A stretch of DNA of 64,000 nucleotides from DATARH01 sp035534855 (GTDB taxonomy: Bacteria; Pseudomonadota; Alphaproteobacteria; ATCC43930; CGMCC-115725): contig DATLRD010000086.1 of NCBI GenBank assembly GCA_035534855.1, positions 7,695 through 71,694 of the forward strand, in the 5' to 3' direction. The position numbers and the translations under genes are program-made. Under the pieces are notes generated by a model. That model had not been told where the DNA came from. It saw nothing but the letters and a program-made list of their open reading frames with translations, and did no database searches. Below, piece after piece: positions 42,749-51,226 of the stretch. How positions within the stretch are numbered: the first letter of the stretch is position 1; each line of letters starts with the position of its first letter.

Positions 42749-44314
42749 ATGGCGGACGGTCAAAAGACGGACACTGCCGGCGGCGCAACGCACAGCGCCG
42801 CCACAGCGCCGCCGTGCACGATGGTGATCTTCGGCTCGAGCGGCGACCTGACCAAGCGGCTGCTGATGCCGGCGATCTACAACCTGTCGAAGGCGGGTTT
42901 GCTGTCCGATCAGTTCGCGCTGATCGGGGTCGACCGCGCCGACCAATCCGACGATGTCTTCCGCAGCTATCTGGCAGAAGGGGTCAAGACCTTTGTCTCC
43001 GACACCGCGATGGGGGGCCGGACCGAGCCGTTCGACGAAAAGGCGTGGGACTTCATCGCGCAGCGGCTGTTTCACCTGTCCGGCGATCTGACCGACGCCA
43101 AGACCTATGACGCGCTCAAGACATTGATCGGCGAGGCATCACAAGCCGACAAGACCGGCGGCAACGTGCTGTTCTACCTCGCGGTCGCCAGCCGGCTGTT
43201 TGGGCCTATTGTCGACCGGCTCGGTGCTTCGGGGCTGGCGACAGAGGAAAACGGCAACTGGCGGCGCGTCATTATCGAAAAGCCGTTTGGCAACGACCTC
43301 ACCTCGGCCAAGGCGCTCAACGCGCAGATCCTCAAATCGCTCGACGAATCGCAGATCTATCGGATGGACCATTTCCTCGGGAAGGAAACGGTCCAGAACA
43401 TCATGGCGCTGCGGTTTGCCAACGGCATCTTCGAGCCCCTGTGGAACCGCGACCACATCGACCACGTGCAGATCACCGTGTCCGAAACCGTCGGCGTCGA
43501 GCACCGCGCCTCGTTCTACGAGGCGACCGGCGCAATGCGCGACATGGTGCCGAACCATGTCTTCCAGCTCTTGAGCCTGACCGCAATGGAGCCGCCCAAC
43601 TCGTTCGCCGCCGACGCGGTGCGCACCGAGAAGACCAAGGTGCTCGACGCGGTGAGCCCGTTCGAAGGGGCGGATTTGCAGCGCAACGTCGTGCGCGGGC
43701 AATACAGTGCCGGCACGGTGCTCGACCGCAACGTGCGCGCCTATATCCAGGAAGAGGGCGTCAATCCGCAGAGCCAGACTGAGACCTATGTCGCGATGCG
43801 GCTCAACATCGACAATTGGCGCTGGGCCGGGGTGCCGTTCTATCTGCGCACCGGTAAGGCGATGAGCCGACGCACGACCGAAATCTCGATCCAGTTCAAG
43901 AACGTGCCGTTCGCATTGTTCCGCAATACCCAGGTCGACACGCTGACCCCCAACGTCCTGGTGCTGCAGCTCCAACCCGACGAAGGAGTGTCGCTGCAGT
44001 TCAGCGCCAAGCGCCCCGGACCCGAAATCCAGTTGGGCTCGGTGCGGATGAATTTCCGCTACGCCGATTATTTCCGGACTGCTCCGGCGACCGGGTACGA
44101 GACCCTGGTCTATGACTGCATGATCGGCGACGCGATGCTGTTCCAACGCGCCGACAGCGTCGAGGCGGGGTGGTCGATCGTCCAGCCGATCCTCGATTTG
44201 TGGCACGGAGGCAAGGACGTGCCGCTCGCACTTTATGCCGCCGGCAGCGGCGGGCCCGACGCGTCCGACGAGATGCTGTGGCGCAGCGGTCGCCAGTGGC
44301 GGCCTCTCGCATAG
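42749..44314 (+). CDS. zwf: Glucose-6-phosphate 1-dehydrogenase
   Basis: A 521-residue enzyme for glucose-6-P to 6-phosphogluconolactone. I-F-G-S-S-G-D-L-T-K-R is the NADP site near the N-terminus. Y-R-M-D-H-F-L-G-K-E, with E-K-P-F-G before it, is the catalytic centre. M-V-P-N-H-V-F-Q-L-L and W-A-G-V-P-F-Y-L-R-T-G-K also match the family. The first 25 residues are a Gly/Ala/Thr-rich extension. It is 3 bp from gnd and upstream of rpe by 16 bp. Confidence 0.95.
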   Translation: MADGQKTDTAGGATHSAATAPPCTMVIFGSSGDLTKRLLMPAIYNLSKAGLLSDQFALIGVDRADQSDDVFRSYLAEGVKTFVSDTAMGGRTEPFDEKAWDFIAQRLFHLSGDLTDAKTYDALKTLIGEASQADKTGGNVLFYLAVASRLFGPIVDRLGASGLATEENGNWRRVIIEKPFGNDLTSAKALNAQILKSLDESQIYRMDHFLGKETVQNIMALRFANGIFEPLWNRDHIDHVQITVSETVGVEHRASFYEATGAMRDMVPNHVFQLLSLTAMEPPNSFAADAVRTEKTKVLDAVSPFEGADLQRNVVRGQYSAGTVLDRNVRAYIQEEGVNPQSQTETYVAMRLNIDNWRWAGVPFYLRTGKAMSRRTTEISIQFKNVPFALFRNTQVDTLTPNVLVLQLQPDEGVSLQFSAKRPGPEIQLGSVRMNFRYADYFRTAPATGYETLVYDCMIGDAMLFQRADSVEAGWSIVQPILDLWHGGKDVPLALYAAGSGGPDASDEMLWRSGRQWRPLA

Positions 44315-44330
44315 GCAGCGGCGCGCGTCG

Positions 44331-45005
44331 ATGAGCCGACCGCTGATCGTCGCTCCGTCGATCCTGTCGGCCGATTTCGGCCGCCTCGCCGACGAGGTGC
44401 GCGCGGCCGACGTGGCGGGCGGCGACTGGATCCATGTCGATGTGATGGACGGCCGGTTCGTGCCGAACCTGACGATCGGCCCGGTCGTGGTCAAGGCGGT
44501 GCGGAATGCGACGGCGAAGCCGCTCGACGTGCACCTGATGGTGGTCGAGCCGGAACGGCTGATCGACGCGTTTGTCGAAGCCGGGGCCGACCATCTGCTG
44601 GTGCATTGCGAGCCGCCGGCGACGATCCACCTGCACCGCACGCTGGGGCAGATTCGCGACCACGGAAAGAAGTCCGGCGTCGTGCTCAACCCGGGCACCC
44701 CGCTGGTGGCGATCGAAGAGGTGCTCGACCTTTGCGACATCGTACTGGTAATGAGCGTTAATCCCGGCTTTGGCGGGCAGCGCTTCATTCCCGGGGTGCT
44801 TCACAAGATTCGTGCCCTGCGCGCGCTTTGCGACCGGCGCGGGCTCGACCCGGTGATCGAGATCGACGGCGGGATCAGCGGCGAGACCGCATGGCAGGCG
44901 ATCGATGCCGGGGTGACGGCGTTCGTGGCCGGCTCCGCGGTGTTCGGGGCGCCAGATTATGCCGCCGCGATCGCGGCAATCCGCAATTCACGCCAGCCGC
45001 GCTAG
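44331..45005 (+). CDS. rpe: Ribulose-phosphate 3-epimerase
   Basis: A 224-residue TIM-barrel enzyme interconverting ribulose-5-P and xylulose-5-P. The metal and substrate residues show in A-P-S-I-L-S-A-D-F, H-V-D-V-M-D-G-R-F-V-P-N, H-L-M-V-V-E and M-S-V-N-P-G-F-G-G-Q. The start is the ATG at 44331, the first in-frame one after zwf; earlier codons belong to zwf in another frame. Confidence 0.94.
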   Translation: MSRPLIVAPSILSADFGRLADEVRAADVAGGDWIHVDVMDGRFVPNLTIGPVVVKAVRNATAKPLDVHLMVVEPERLIDAFVEAGADHLLVHCEPPATIHLHRTLGQIRDHGKKSGVVLNPGTPLVAIEEVLDLCDIVLVMSVNPGFGGQRFIPGVLHKIRALRALCDRRGLDPVIEIDGGISGETAWQAIDAGVTAFVAGSAVFGAPDYAAAIAAIRNSRQPR

Positions 45006-45027
45006 CGAAACGGAGGAAACCCACAGC

Positions 45028-45756
45028 ATGACCGGCCCGCGCATCGACGTTTCGGCCGACGCTGCGGCGCTCGCGACGCGGGCGGCACAGTGGATCACCG
45101 ATCTCGCATGCCATTCCACCGGGCGCTTTGCGATCTGCCTTTCGGGCGGATCGACGCCGAAGCGCCTCTATCAGGTGCTGGCCGGCGCGCCGTTCCGCGA
45201 TGCGCTGCCCTGGCAGCGGGTCCACTGGTTCTGGGGCGACGACCGCTTCGTGCCGTGGGATCACCCGGACAGCAATTACGGCATGGCCCGTGACGCGATG
45301 CTGGCCCATGTGCCGGCGCCGCCGGAAAACATCCACGGGATCGCCACCTCGGGCACCGTCGCCGACGCCGCCGCGGCTTACGAGGACACCCTGAAATCGT
45401 ATTACGGCGGCGACGCACTCGACCCGGCGCGGCCGCTGTTTGACATCGTGCTGCTTGGCATGGGGCCAGACGGGCACACCGCCTCGCTGTTCCCCGGAAA
45501 GCCGGCGCTTGACGAGCGGCAGCATTGGACGGCCGCGGTGCCCGAGCCGGGGCTCAACCCGTTTGTCCCGCGCGTCACGCTGAGCTTTCCGGCGCTCGCC
45601 AGCGCCGGCAGCGCTGCGTTTCTGGTGGCCGGCGCCGACAAGACCGCGATGATGAAGCGGGTTCAGGGCCGCGACCCGAGCCTGCCGTCGGCTCGGGTCC
45701 AACCGGTCGGCGAGCTGATCTGGTTCATCGACCGCGCGGCGGAGGTCGGCCCGTGA
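45028..45756 (+). CDS. pgl: 6-phosphogluconolactonase (DevB type)
   Basis: A 242-residue enzyme hydrolysing 6-phosphogluconolactone made by Zwf. Family blocks are L-S-G-G-S-T-P-K, W-F-W-G-D-D-R-F-V-P, and G-M-G-P-D-G-H-T-A-S-L-F-P-G. GGAGG lies about 11 bases before the ATG. It ends by overlapping the rpiA start (GTGA). Confidence 0.93.
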   Translation: MTGPRIDVSADAAALATRAAQWITDLACHSTGRFAICLSGGSTPKRLYQVLAGAPFRDALPWQRVHWFWGDDRFVPWDHPDSNYGMARDAMLAHVPAPPENIHGIATSGTVADAAAAYEDTLKSYYGGDALDPARPLFDIVLLGMGPDGHTASLFPGKPALDERQHWTAAVPEPGLNPFVPRVTLSFPALASAGSAAFLVAGADKTAMMKRVQGRDPSLPSARVQPVGELIWFIDRAAEVGP

Positions 45757-46451
45757 CCGTCGATCGCGACGCCCTCAAGAGGACGGCCGCCCTGCGGGCG
45801 ATCGATTATGTCGAAGACGGCATGGTCGTTGGGCTCGGCACCGGCTCGACCGCTTATTTCGTCGTCGAAGGGCTGGGCGCGCGCGTCGCCGATGGCCTCA
45901 AGATCACTGGCATCCCGACCTCGGAACGCACCGCGACGCAGGCGCGCAGCCTGCACATCCCGCTCGCGACTTTTGCCGAACATCAGCAGATCGACCTGAC
46001 GATCGACGGCGCCGACGAAGTCGAACGCGGCAGCTTGAACCTGATCAAGGGGCTGGGCGGCGCGCTGTTGCGCGAGAAGATCGTCGCTGCCGCCAGCCGG
46101 CAGTTGATCATCGTCGTCGACCAGGAAAAGCTGGTCGGCCGGCTGGGCGAACATACGCCGGTCCCGGTCGAAGTCACTCAGTTCGGCTGGCAGGCGACCG
46201 CGGCGCGCCTCACGCAACTGGGCGCGACGCCGGTGCTCCGGCATGCGGCCGAGGACCACCCGTTCATCACCGATGGCGGCAACTACATCCTGGATTGCCG
46301 GTTCGCTCGCATCATCGACCCCGCGATGCTCGAAGCCGACATCGGCAGGATCGTCGGCGTTGTTGAAAGCGGGCTTTTTGTCGGCCGCAGTGCGGCCGTT
46401 ATCGTCGCCTCGGCCGGCGGGGTCGAAGTGCTGAAGCGAGGGGCCGCATGA
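45753..46451 (+). CDS. rpiA: Ribose-5-phosphate isomerase A
   Basis: A 232-residue isomerase for ribose-5-P and ribulose-5-P. G-L-G-T-G-S-T-A, D-G-A-D-E-V and the K-G-L-G-G-A-L-L-R-E-K-I block are intact, as is the catalytic D-x-A-D-E. GTG at 45753 is used as start, with GGAGG 7 bases upstream, overlapping the pgl stop. It is joined to the HAD gene by ATGA. Confidence 0.94.
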   Translation: MTVDRDALKRTAALRAIDYVEDGMVVGLGTGSTAYFVVEGLGARVADGLKITGIPTSERTATQARSLHIPLATFAEHQQIDLTIDGADEVERGSLNLIKGLGGALLREKIVAAASRQLIIVVDQEKLVGRLGEHTPVPVEVTQFGWQATAARLTQLGATPVLRHAAEDHPFITDGGNYILDCRFARIIDPAMLEADIGRIVGVVESGLFVGRSAAVIVASAGGVEVLKRGAA

Positions 46452-47254
46452 GTAAGATCAAGCTCGTTATCACCGATGTCGACGGCACCCTCGTCACCAC
46501 CGAAAAGGCGCTGCGCCCGTCCGCGGTTGCTGCGGTGCGGCGGCTGCACGACGCAGGCATCGGGTTCACGATCTGCAGCAGCCGGCCGCCTTTCGGTCTG
46601 ACGACAATGCGCGACGCCCTGCAGATCACGCTGCCGTTCGGCGGCTACAACGGCGGTTCGATCGTCGAGCCCGACCTGACCGTGATCGAGCAGGTCTGCC
46701 TGCCGCCTGAGACGGCGCGACGCACCGTCGACATATTTCACGAGCACGGCATCAGCACCTGGGTTTTCGTCGGCAACGAATGGGTGATTCTCGACCGCCA
46801 GGGCGATCATGTCGACCATGAGATTCATACGATCGATACCCCGCCGACCGTGGTGTCGGCGTACGAGGACAAGCATTTCAGTGCCGTCGGCAAGATCGTC
46901 GGCGCCAGCAACAACCACGATCTCGTCGCCAAGGTCGAAAAGATCATGCAGGAGGCGCTGGGCCACAGCGCCCACGCGGCGCGCTCGCAAGCCTATTACT
47001 GCGACGTGATCGCCCCCGGCATCAGCAAGGGCCGCATCGTCTCGTTGCTGCGCGAGCGGCTGGGGCTCGCCCGCGACGAGGTTTGCGCGCTGGGCGACAT
47101 GACCAACGATCTCGACATGTTCGCCGAGGCAGGGTTTCCGATCGCGATGGGCAACGCGCCCGACCACGTCAAGGCAAAGGCCAAGGGCACCACCGGCTCG
47201 AACGACGAGGACGGCTGGGCCGAGGCGATCGACCGCTACGTCCTGTCGGCGTGA
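46448..47254 (+). CDS. HAD-superfamily (Cof/IIB) phosphatase
   Basis: A 268-residue phosphatase with the nucleophile motif I-T-D-V-D-G-T-L at the start, a lysine in the middle, and L-G-D-M-T-N-D-L-D-M near the end, as in Cof-type subclass IIB hydrolases that act on sugar phosphates. Its position at the tail of the pentose-phosphate operon suggests a repair or side-product phosphatase for that pathway (inference). It overlaps rpiA by 4 bp and is followed by a strong hairpin. Confidence 0.9.
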   Translation: MSKIKLVITDVDGTLVTTEKALRPSAVAAVRRLHDAGIGFTICSSRPPFGLTTMRDALQITLPFGGYNGGSIVEPDLTVIEQVCLPPETARRTVDIFHEHGISTWVFVGNEWVILDRQGDHVDHEIHTIDTPPTVVSAYEDKHFSAVGKIVGASNNHDLVAKVEKIMQEALGHSAHAARSQAYYCDVIAPGISKGRIVSLLRERLGLARDEVCALGDMTNDLDMFAEAGFPIAMGNAPDHVKAKAKGTTGSNDEDGWAEAIDRYVLSA

Positions 47255-47256
47255 CG

Positions 47257-47287
47257 GCAAAGGGCCGCCGGTGCGGCGGCCCTTTGC
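47257..47287 (+). terminator. Strong 13-bp stem terminator after the carbohydrate operon
   Basis: A perfect 13-bp stem (GCAAAGGGCCGCC and GGCGGCCCTTTGC) with a 5-base loop, starting 3 bp after the HAD stop. The stem is G+C-rich and followed by TCGCC without a T-run, common in high-G+C bacteria. It also lies before the stop of the convergent gene at 47308 and may serve both. Confidence 0.75.
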
Positions 47288-47307
47288 TCGCCTGCGTCGA
47301 ATGGCGG

Positions 47308-47667
47308 CTAATCGTTGCCGGCCGAGTCGTGCACCGGGTGGCGTGGCATCGACGATCCGGCCATCGGCTCGCCCCGGTTGAAGGTGGAGACGCAGCTCGC
47401 GTGCAGCTGCGGGTCAGTGATCGGGCCGCATTCTTTGCGCATCCGCGCGGCGCGGAATGCCGGGTTGGTCTCGACCAGCCGGTCGTAGCGGTGGCTCTCG
47501 TTGATATTCTGCCGCGCCGACCAGTTGGCCGAGTGGTCGCCGCCGCTGACCTGCGGGCCATTGGTAATCAACTGCTCAGGCACCGGCGGCGGTGCTGCCA
47601 TCGCCAGAGGCATCGCCGTCACAAGCGAGGCGGCAAATGCCAGGCTGATTGCTGTTTTGCTCATCAT
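47308..47667 (-). CDS. Small secreted protein (119 aa)
   Basis: A 119-residue protein with a signal peptide (M-M-S-K-T-A-I-S-L-A-F-A-A-S-L, cut probably after A-M-A) and a mature part with two cysteines (K-E-C-G-P-I-T-D and A-S-C-V-S-T), polar and without a known domain. It is convergent with the carbohydrate operon. The region from 47668 to 47745 before it is plain. Confidence 0.65.
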   Translation of the reverse strand: MMSKTAISLAFAASLVTAMPLAMAAPPPVPEQLITNGPQVSGGDHSANWSARQNINESHRYDRLVETNPAFRAARMRKECGPITDPQLHASCVSTFNRGEPMAGSSMPRHPVHDSAGND

Positions 47668-47745
47668 GACCGTTCACTCCTGTAGAAACGGCCCATAGAT
47701 ACGGGTCATGGTGAGGAACAACCGGCCACCGCTTCGGTTCCGCCG

Positions 47746-48636
47746 CTAGAGGCCCTCCGGGTCAGGCAGGCCGCGGCGACGGCAGGCGGCGAGCACGGTG
47801 TTGCGCAGCAGGCAGGCGATTGTCATCGGTCCGACGCCGCCGGGCACCGGGGTGATCGCAGCGGCGACCGCCAGCGCCGCCTCGGTATCGACATCGCCGA
47901 CCAGACGGGCGCCGCCCGCAGTGGTGGAGACGCGGTTGATGCCGACATCGATGACGATCGCGCCGGGCTTGATCCATGATGCCGTCACCAGCGCCGGCTG
48001 ACCCACCGCGGCGATAAGAACGTCGGCACTGCGGCACAATTCGGCGGCATTGCGGGTCTTGGAATGGGCGAGGGTGACCGTGCAGTTGGCCGCGAGAAGC
48101 AGCGCGGCAAGCGGCCGCCCGACCACCGCCGAGCGCCCGAGCACGACCGCATTGGCGCCGGCGAGGTTGGGGCATACGGTCTCGATCAACATCATCGCGC
48201 CCTGCGCGGTGCACGGCACCAGCGACGGCTCGCCGCTCCACAACCGGCCGATATTGAGCGCGTGGAACCCGTCGACATCCTTGTCGGGGCTGATCGCCGC
48301 GATCACCCGCCGCGGCGCGATCTGCGGCGGTAGTGGAAGCTGCACGAGGATGCCGTCGACGCTGTCGTCGCGGCCCAGCGCCGCAACCAGATCGAGCACC
48401 GCGGCTTCGCCCGCTTCGCCGGGCAGCTCGTGCTCGAAGGTGCCGAGCCCCGCCGCCTCGCAGGCGCGGTGCTTGTTGCGAACATAAATCCGGCTTGCCG
48501 GATCGTCGCCGACCAGCACCGCGGCGAGGCCTGGGTTGAAACCGTATTTGGCGCGCAGCCGAGCAGCCGCATCGGCAACGCGCCGGCGCACGGCCAGGGC
48601 GATCGCCTGTCCATCGATTCGCTGCGCCTCAGCCAT
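47746..48636 (-). CDS. folD: Methylenetetrahydrofolate dehydrogenase/cyclohydrolase
   Basis: A 296-residue bifunctional folate enzyme converting 5,10-methylene-THF to 10-formyl-THF via methenyl-THF, with NADP. It shows G-D-D-P-A-S-R-I-Y-V-R-N-K (catalytic Tyr and Lys), K-D-V-D-G-F-H, V-L-G-R-S-A-V-V-G-R-P and the C-terminal P-V-P-G-G-V-G-P-M-T. It starts 4 bp after the cytochrome c stop. Confidence 0.95.
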   Translation of the reverse strand: MAEAQRIDGQAIALAVRRRVADAAARLRAKYGFNPGLAAVLVGDDPASRIYVRNKHRACEAAGLGTFEHELPGEAGEAAVLDLVAALGRDDSVDGILVQLPLPPQIAPRRVIAAISPDKDVDGFHALNIGRLWSGEPSLVPCTAQGAMMLIETVCPNLAGANAVVLGRSAVVGRPLAALLLAANCTVTLAHSKTRNAAELCRSADVLIAAVGQPALVTASWIKPGAIVIDVGINRVSTTAGGARLVGDVDTEAALAVAAAITPVPGGVGPMTIACLLRNTVLAACRRRGLPDPEGL

Positions 48637-48640
48637 CGTC

Positions 48641-49009
48641 CTAGTGCGTCGCCTGTTTCAGATAGGCCAGGAGAGCCGTGAGATTCCCCTCGTCCTTGAT
48701 ACCGGGAAACCCCATCCGAGTGCCCGGCATGAAGGTTTGCGGGCTGCGCAGAAACCTGACCAGCGTATCGTCGTTCCACACCGCGCCCGATTTCCGCATC
48801 GCCGTCGAATAGGCAAACCCGGCGACGCTGCCGGTCTTGCGCCCGAACAGCCCATGCAGGTTGGGTCCGACGCCGTTGCGGCCGCCGGCCTCCAGGGTGT
48901 GGCACATCTTGCACCGCTTGAAGACCAGCGCGCCGCGCGACGCCGCCCCGGCGGGGTTCATTGCTGCGGCACAGACCGACAACAGCAGCGCGAGAGCAGC
49001 ACGGATCAT
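48641..49009 (-). CDS. Class I c-type cytochrome
   Basis: A 122-residue periplasmic electron carrier. It has a signal peptide (M-I-R-A-A-L-A-L-L-L, Ala-rich end), haem site C-K-M-C-H (33-37), and the probable Met ligand in P-G-T-R-M-G-F (Met99). The build is that of the small cytochrome c2/c552 type. The start at 49009 gives a normal signal peptide. Pairing with folD downstream (4 bp) is unusual in function but may be just operon packing. Confidence 0.9.
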   Translation of the reverse strand: MIRAALALLLSVCAAAMNPAGAASRGALVFKRCKMCHTLEAGGRNGVGPNLHGLFGRKTGSVAGFAYSTAMRKSGAVWNDDTLVRFLRSPQTFMPGTRMGFPGIKDEGNLTALLAYLKQATH

Positions 49010-49115
49010 GCAGTCAGGTCCTTTCCGGGGTCGCGGATCATGCGGCATGATCGCGTCGTTGGCGAGCGGCTTTGCCGTGCGCCAGCGATCCGGAGTCGCC
49101 GAGGAGGGCAGGGGA

Positions 49116-49517
49116 ATGCGACATGTGGGAACGATCGGTATGTCTATGGCGGCGCTCGCGGTACTAGCACTTGCCGCGCCAGCATCCGCCGATCCGCTGC
49201 CGACACGGGTCGGCCAGTGCACCCGCACGACGATCAAATCGATCGGCACGCGGCTCGAAAACGGCATGACCCACCGACCGATCCCCGGCTCGGGCAGCGC
49301 GGTGAACTTCTCCAACGGCGGCTACCAGGTGTCGTACGACACCATCCCGGCGATCACCCGCTCGCGCCCCGGCGACCCGGTTACGATGTGCCTGGTATCG
49401 GTGCCAAAAGGCTGCCCGGCGGGTGATAATCGCGGCCTCACCTATAAGACCACCAACCAGCGCACCCGGGCATCGTGGACGCTGCCCGATTCCGAGCATA
49501 TGTGCGGCGGCGCCTGA
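49116..49517 (+). CDS. Secreted cysteine-containing protein (133 aa)
   Basis: A 133-residue protein with a signal peptide (M-R-H-V-G, hydrophobic A/L run, cut near A-S-A-D), then C-T-R-T-T-I-K-S-I-G-T-R-L-E and three further cysteines toward the end. It is probably periplasmic with disulfides. No known family. GAGGAGGGC is upstream of the ATG. The frame is open further upstream but overlaps the divergent cytochrome gene. Confidence 0.6.
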   Translation: MRHVGTIGMSMAALAVLALAAPASADPLPTRVGQCTRTTIKSIGTRLENGMTHRPIPGSGSAVNFSNGGYQVSYDTIPAITRSRPGDPVTMCLVSVPKGCPAGDNRGLTYKTTNQRTRASWTLPDSEHMCGGA

Positions 49518-49608
49518 GTCACCAGTTTTGGCATCGTCCGTCACCTCGTTACCCTCGCGCGCAGCCGTCGAGCGTGTGATCCTATCCCGTCTGGAAAGCC
49601 GCCGCAAA

Positions 49609-50748
49609 ATGACCGTCGCGACCTATCGCTGCCCCGCCTGTGGCGCCGAAATCTCCGCCGACCGGCCGTTGTGGCGCTGCGCCTGTGGCGGTGCGCTCGA
49701 CCTCGCGCCAGGGCCGGGGCTGCGGCGCGCCGACATCGCGGCGGGCGAGACCTCGCTGTGGCGCTACCGCGCCGCGCTGGCTGTGGCCGGCTTTCCGCGT
49801 GTGTCGCTTGGCGAGGGCTGGACCCCGCTCGTTGCGCGCTTGTGGGACGGCGCCGAGGTGCGCTTCAAGCTCGAAACCCAGATGCCGACAGGCTCGTTCA
49901 AGGACCGCGGCACGGCGCTGATGCTGAACCACCTGCTTGAGGTCGGGGTCGGGCCGATCCACGAGGATTCGTCGGGCAATGCCGGGTCGTCGATCGCGAC
50001 CTATGCCGCCTGCGCCGGCATACCGTGCCGCATCTACGTGCCGGAAGCGGCGCCGCGCGGCAAGATCGTGCAGATCGCCGCGTCCGGCGCCGAAGTCGTC
50101 GCGGTGGCGGGGACCCGGCAGGACGTAACCGCGGCAGCGCTCGCCGCGGCCGATACCGGCGATAGCTTCTACGCCAGCCATAACTGGCAGGCGTTCTTTA
50201 TCGAGGGCACGCAGACGCTGGCCTTCGAGCTGTGGGAGCAGCTCGGGTTTCGCGTGCCCGACAACATCCTGGTGCCGACCGGATACGGCAGCAACATCCT
50301 GGGGCTCGATCGCGGCTTCGATGCGCTCGAACGCACCGGCGAGATCGCCGCGCGGCCGCGGCTCTTTGCCGTGCAGGCCGAAAATTGCGCGGCCTTTGCC
50401 GCGGCGTGGGCCGTGGGCGCCGTCGATTTCGTGCCGTTTACGCCGCACCCGACCGTCGCCGACGGGATTGCCACCGCGCACCCTGTGCGCACCGCCGCGG
50501 TGCTCGCGGCGCTGCGCCGCTCGGGCGGCGGGGTGGTCTCGGTAGCGGAGGTCGAGATCGCCCCGGCACTGGCCCGGCTCGGCCGCCTCGGGCTTTACGT
50601 CGAGCCGACTGCGGCGACCACAGGCGCGGCGCTGAGCCGCTTGTTGCACGACGGCACGATCCGCCCGGGTGAAACCACGGTCGCGGTGCTAACCGGGCAC
50701 GGGCTCAAAGCGGCCGACCGCATCGGCGAACTGCTGGGTGTACGATAG
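49609..50748 (+). CDS. Threonine synthase-like PLP enzyme with N-terminal zinc ribbon
   Basis: A 379-residue fold-type II PLP enzyme. It starts with a zinc-ribbon-like C-P-A-C-G-A-E ... C-A-C-G-G, then G-E-G-W-T-P-L, the PLP lysine in T-G-S-F-K-D-R-G, S-S-G-N-A-G-S-S and G-Y-G-S-N. The overall pattern matches archaeal/bacterial short threonine synthases and their relatives; converting O-phosphohomoserine to threonine is the most likely role, but other PLP lyases share the fold. The start is the ATG at 49609. It is convergent with the dehydroquinase-fold gene, 6 bp between stops. Confidence 0.85.
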   Translation: MTVATYRCPACGAEISADRPLWRCACGGALDLAPGPGLRRADIAAGETSLWRYRAALAVAGFPRVSLGEGWTPLVARLWDGAEVRFKLETQMPTGSFKDRGTALMLNHLLEVGVGPIHEDSSGNAGSSIATYAACAGIPCRIYVPEAAPRGKIVQIAASGAEVVAVAGTRQDVTAAALAAADTGDSFYASHNWQAFFIEGTQTLAFELWEQLGFRVPDNILVPTGYGSNILGLDRGFDALERTGEIAARPRLFAVQAENCAAFAAAWAVGAVDFVPFTPHPTVADGIATAHPVRTAAVLAALRRSGGGVVSVAEVEIAPALARLGRLGLYVEPTAATTGAALSRLLHDGTIRPGETTVAVLTGHGLKAADRIGELLGVR

Positions 50749-50754
50749 CGGCGG

Positions 50755-51192
50755 CTATTTCTTGGCGGCGAGCTGGTCGCGGATGCCGCGCAGCGCGAGC
50801 GCGTAGCCGGCGACGCCGAACCCGGCGACGATGCTCTGGCTGACCGAAGCGGTCTGCGATGCCGGGCCGCGGCGGATCGGGTTCGAGATGTGAACCTCGG
50901 TGGTCGGGAATTTGACCTGCGACAGCGCGGCGACCAACGCCGGATAGCCGGTGCCGAACGCCGCCGGGTTGAAGATCGCCGCGTCGAAGCCCTCGTCGTT
51001 CGCCCTATACAGCCGGTTGACGATCTCGCCTTCGATGTTCGAGTGAAAGATCTCGACCTCGACCCCAAGCTCGGCGGCATAAGAGCGAATGCGCTCGTCA
51101 TACTCGGGCAGCGTCATCGGCCCGAAAATCTCGAGCTGCACCTTGCCGCGCATATTCATGCCGGCGCCGTGGATCACCAGAATCTTGGCCAT
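50755..51192 (-). CDS. Type II dehydroquinase-fold protein, catalytic residues altered
   Basis: A 145-residue protein that follows the type II 3-dehydroquinate dehydratase pattern: I-L-V-I-H-G-A-G-M-N-M-R-G, F-H-S-N-I-E-G-E-I, F-N-P-A-A-F, and V-E-V-H-I-S-N. However, where true enzymes have L-G-(K/R)-R-E-P-x-x-Y-G it reads R-G-K-V-Q-L-E-I-F-G: the catalytic arginine is Val18 and the catalytic tyrosine is Phe23. Dehydroquinate dehydration is therefore doubtful. It is transcribed with the FAD-dependent gene 34 bp upstream, so it may serve that gene's pathway. Confidence 0.85.
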   Translation of the reverse strand: MAKILVIHGAGMNMRGKVQLEIFGPMTLPEYDERIRSYAAELGVEVEIFHSNIEGEIVNRLYRANDEGFDAAIFNPAAFGTGYPALVAALSQVKFPTTEVHISNPIRRGPASQTASVSQSIVAGFGVAGYALALRGIRDQLAAKK

Positions 51193-51226
51193 GGCGGCTG
51201 CCTCTCGAATGGTTGTCGCGGCGATC

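Noticed and set aside
43139..44788. 549-codon minus-strand frame over zwf and rpe
   Set aside because: Antisense shadow of two enzymes with full active sites.
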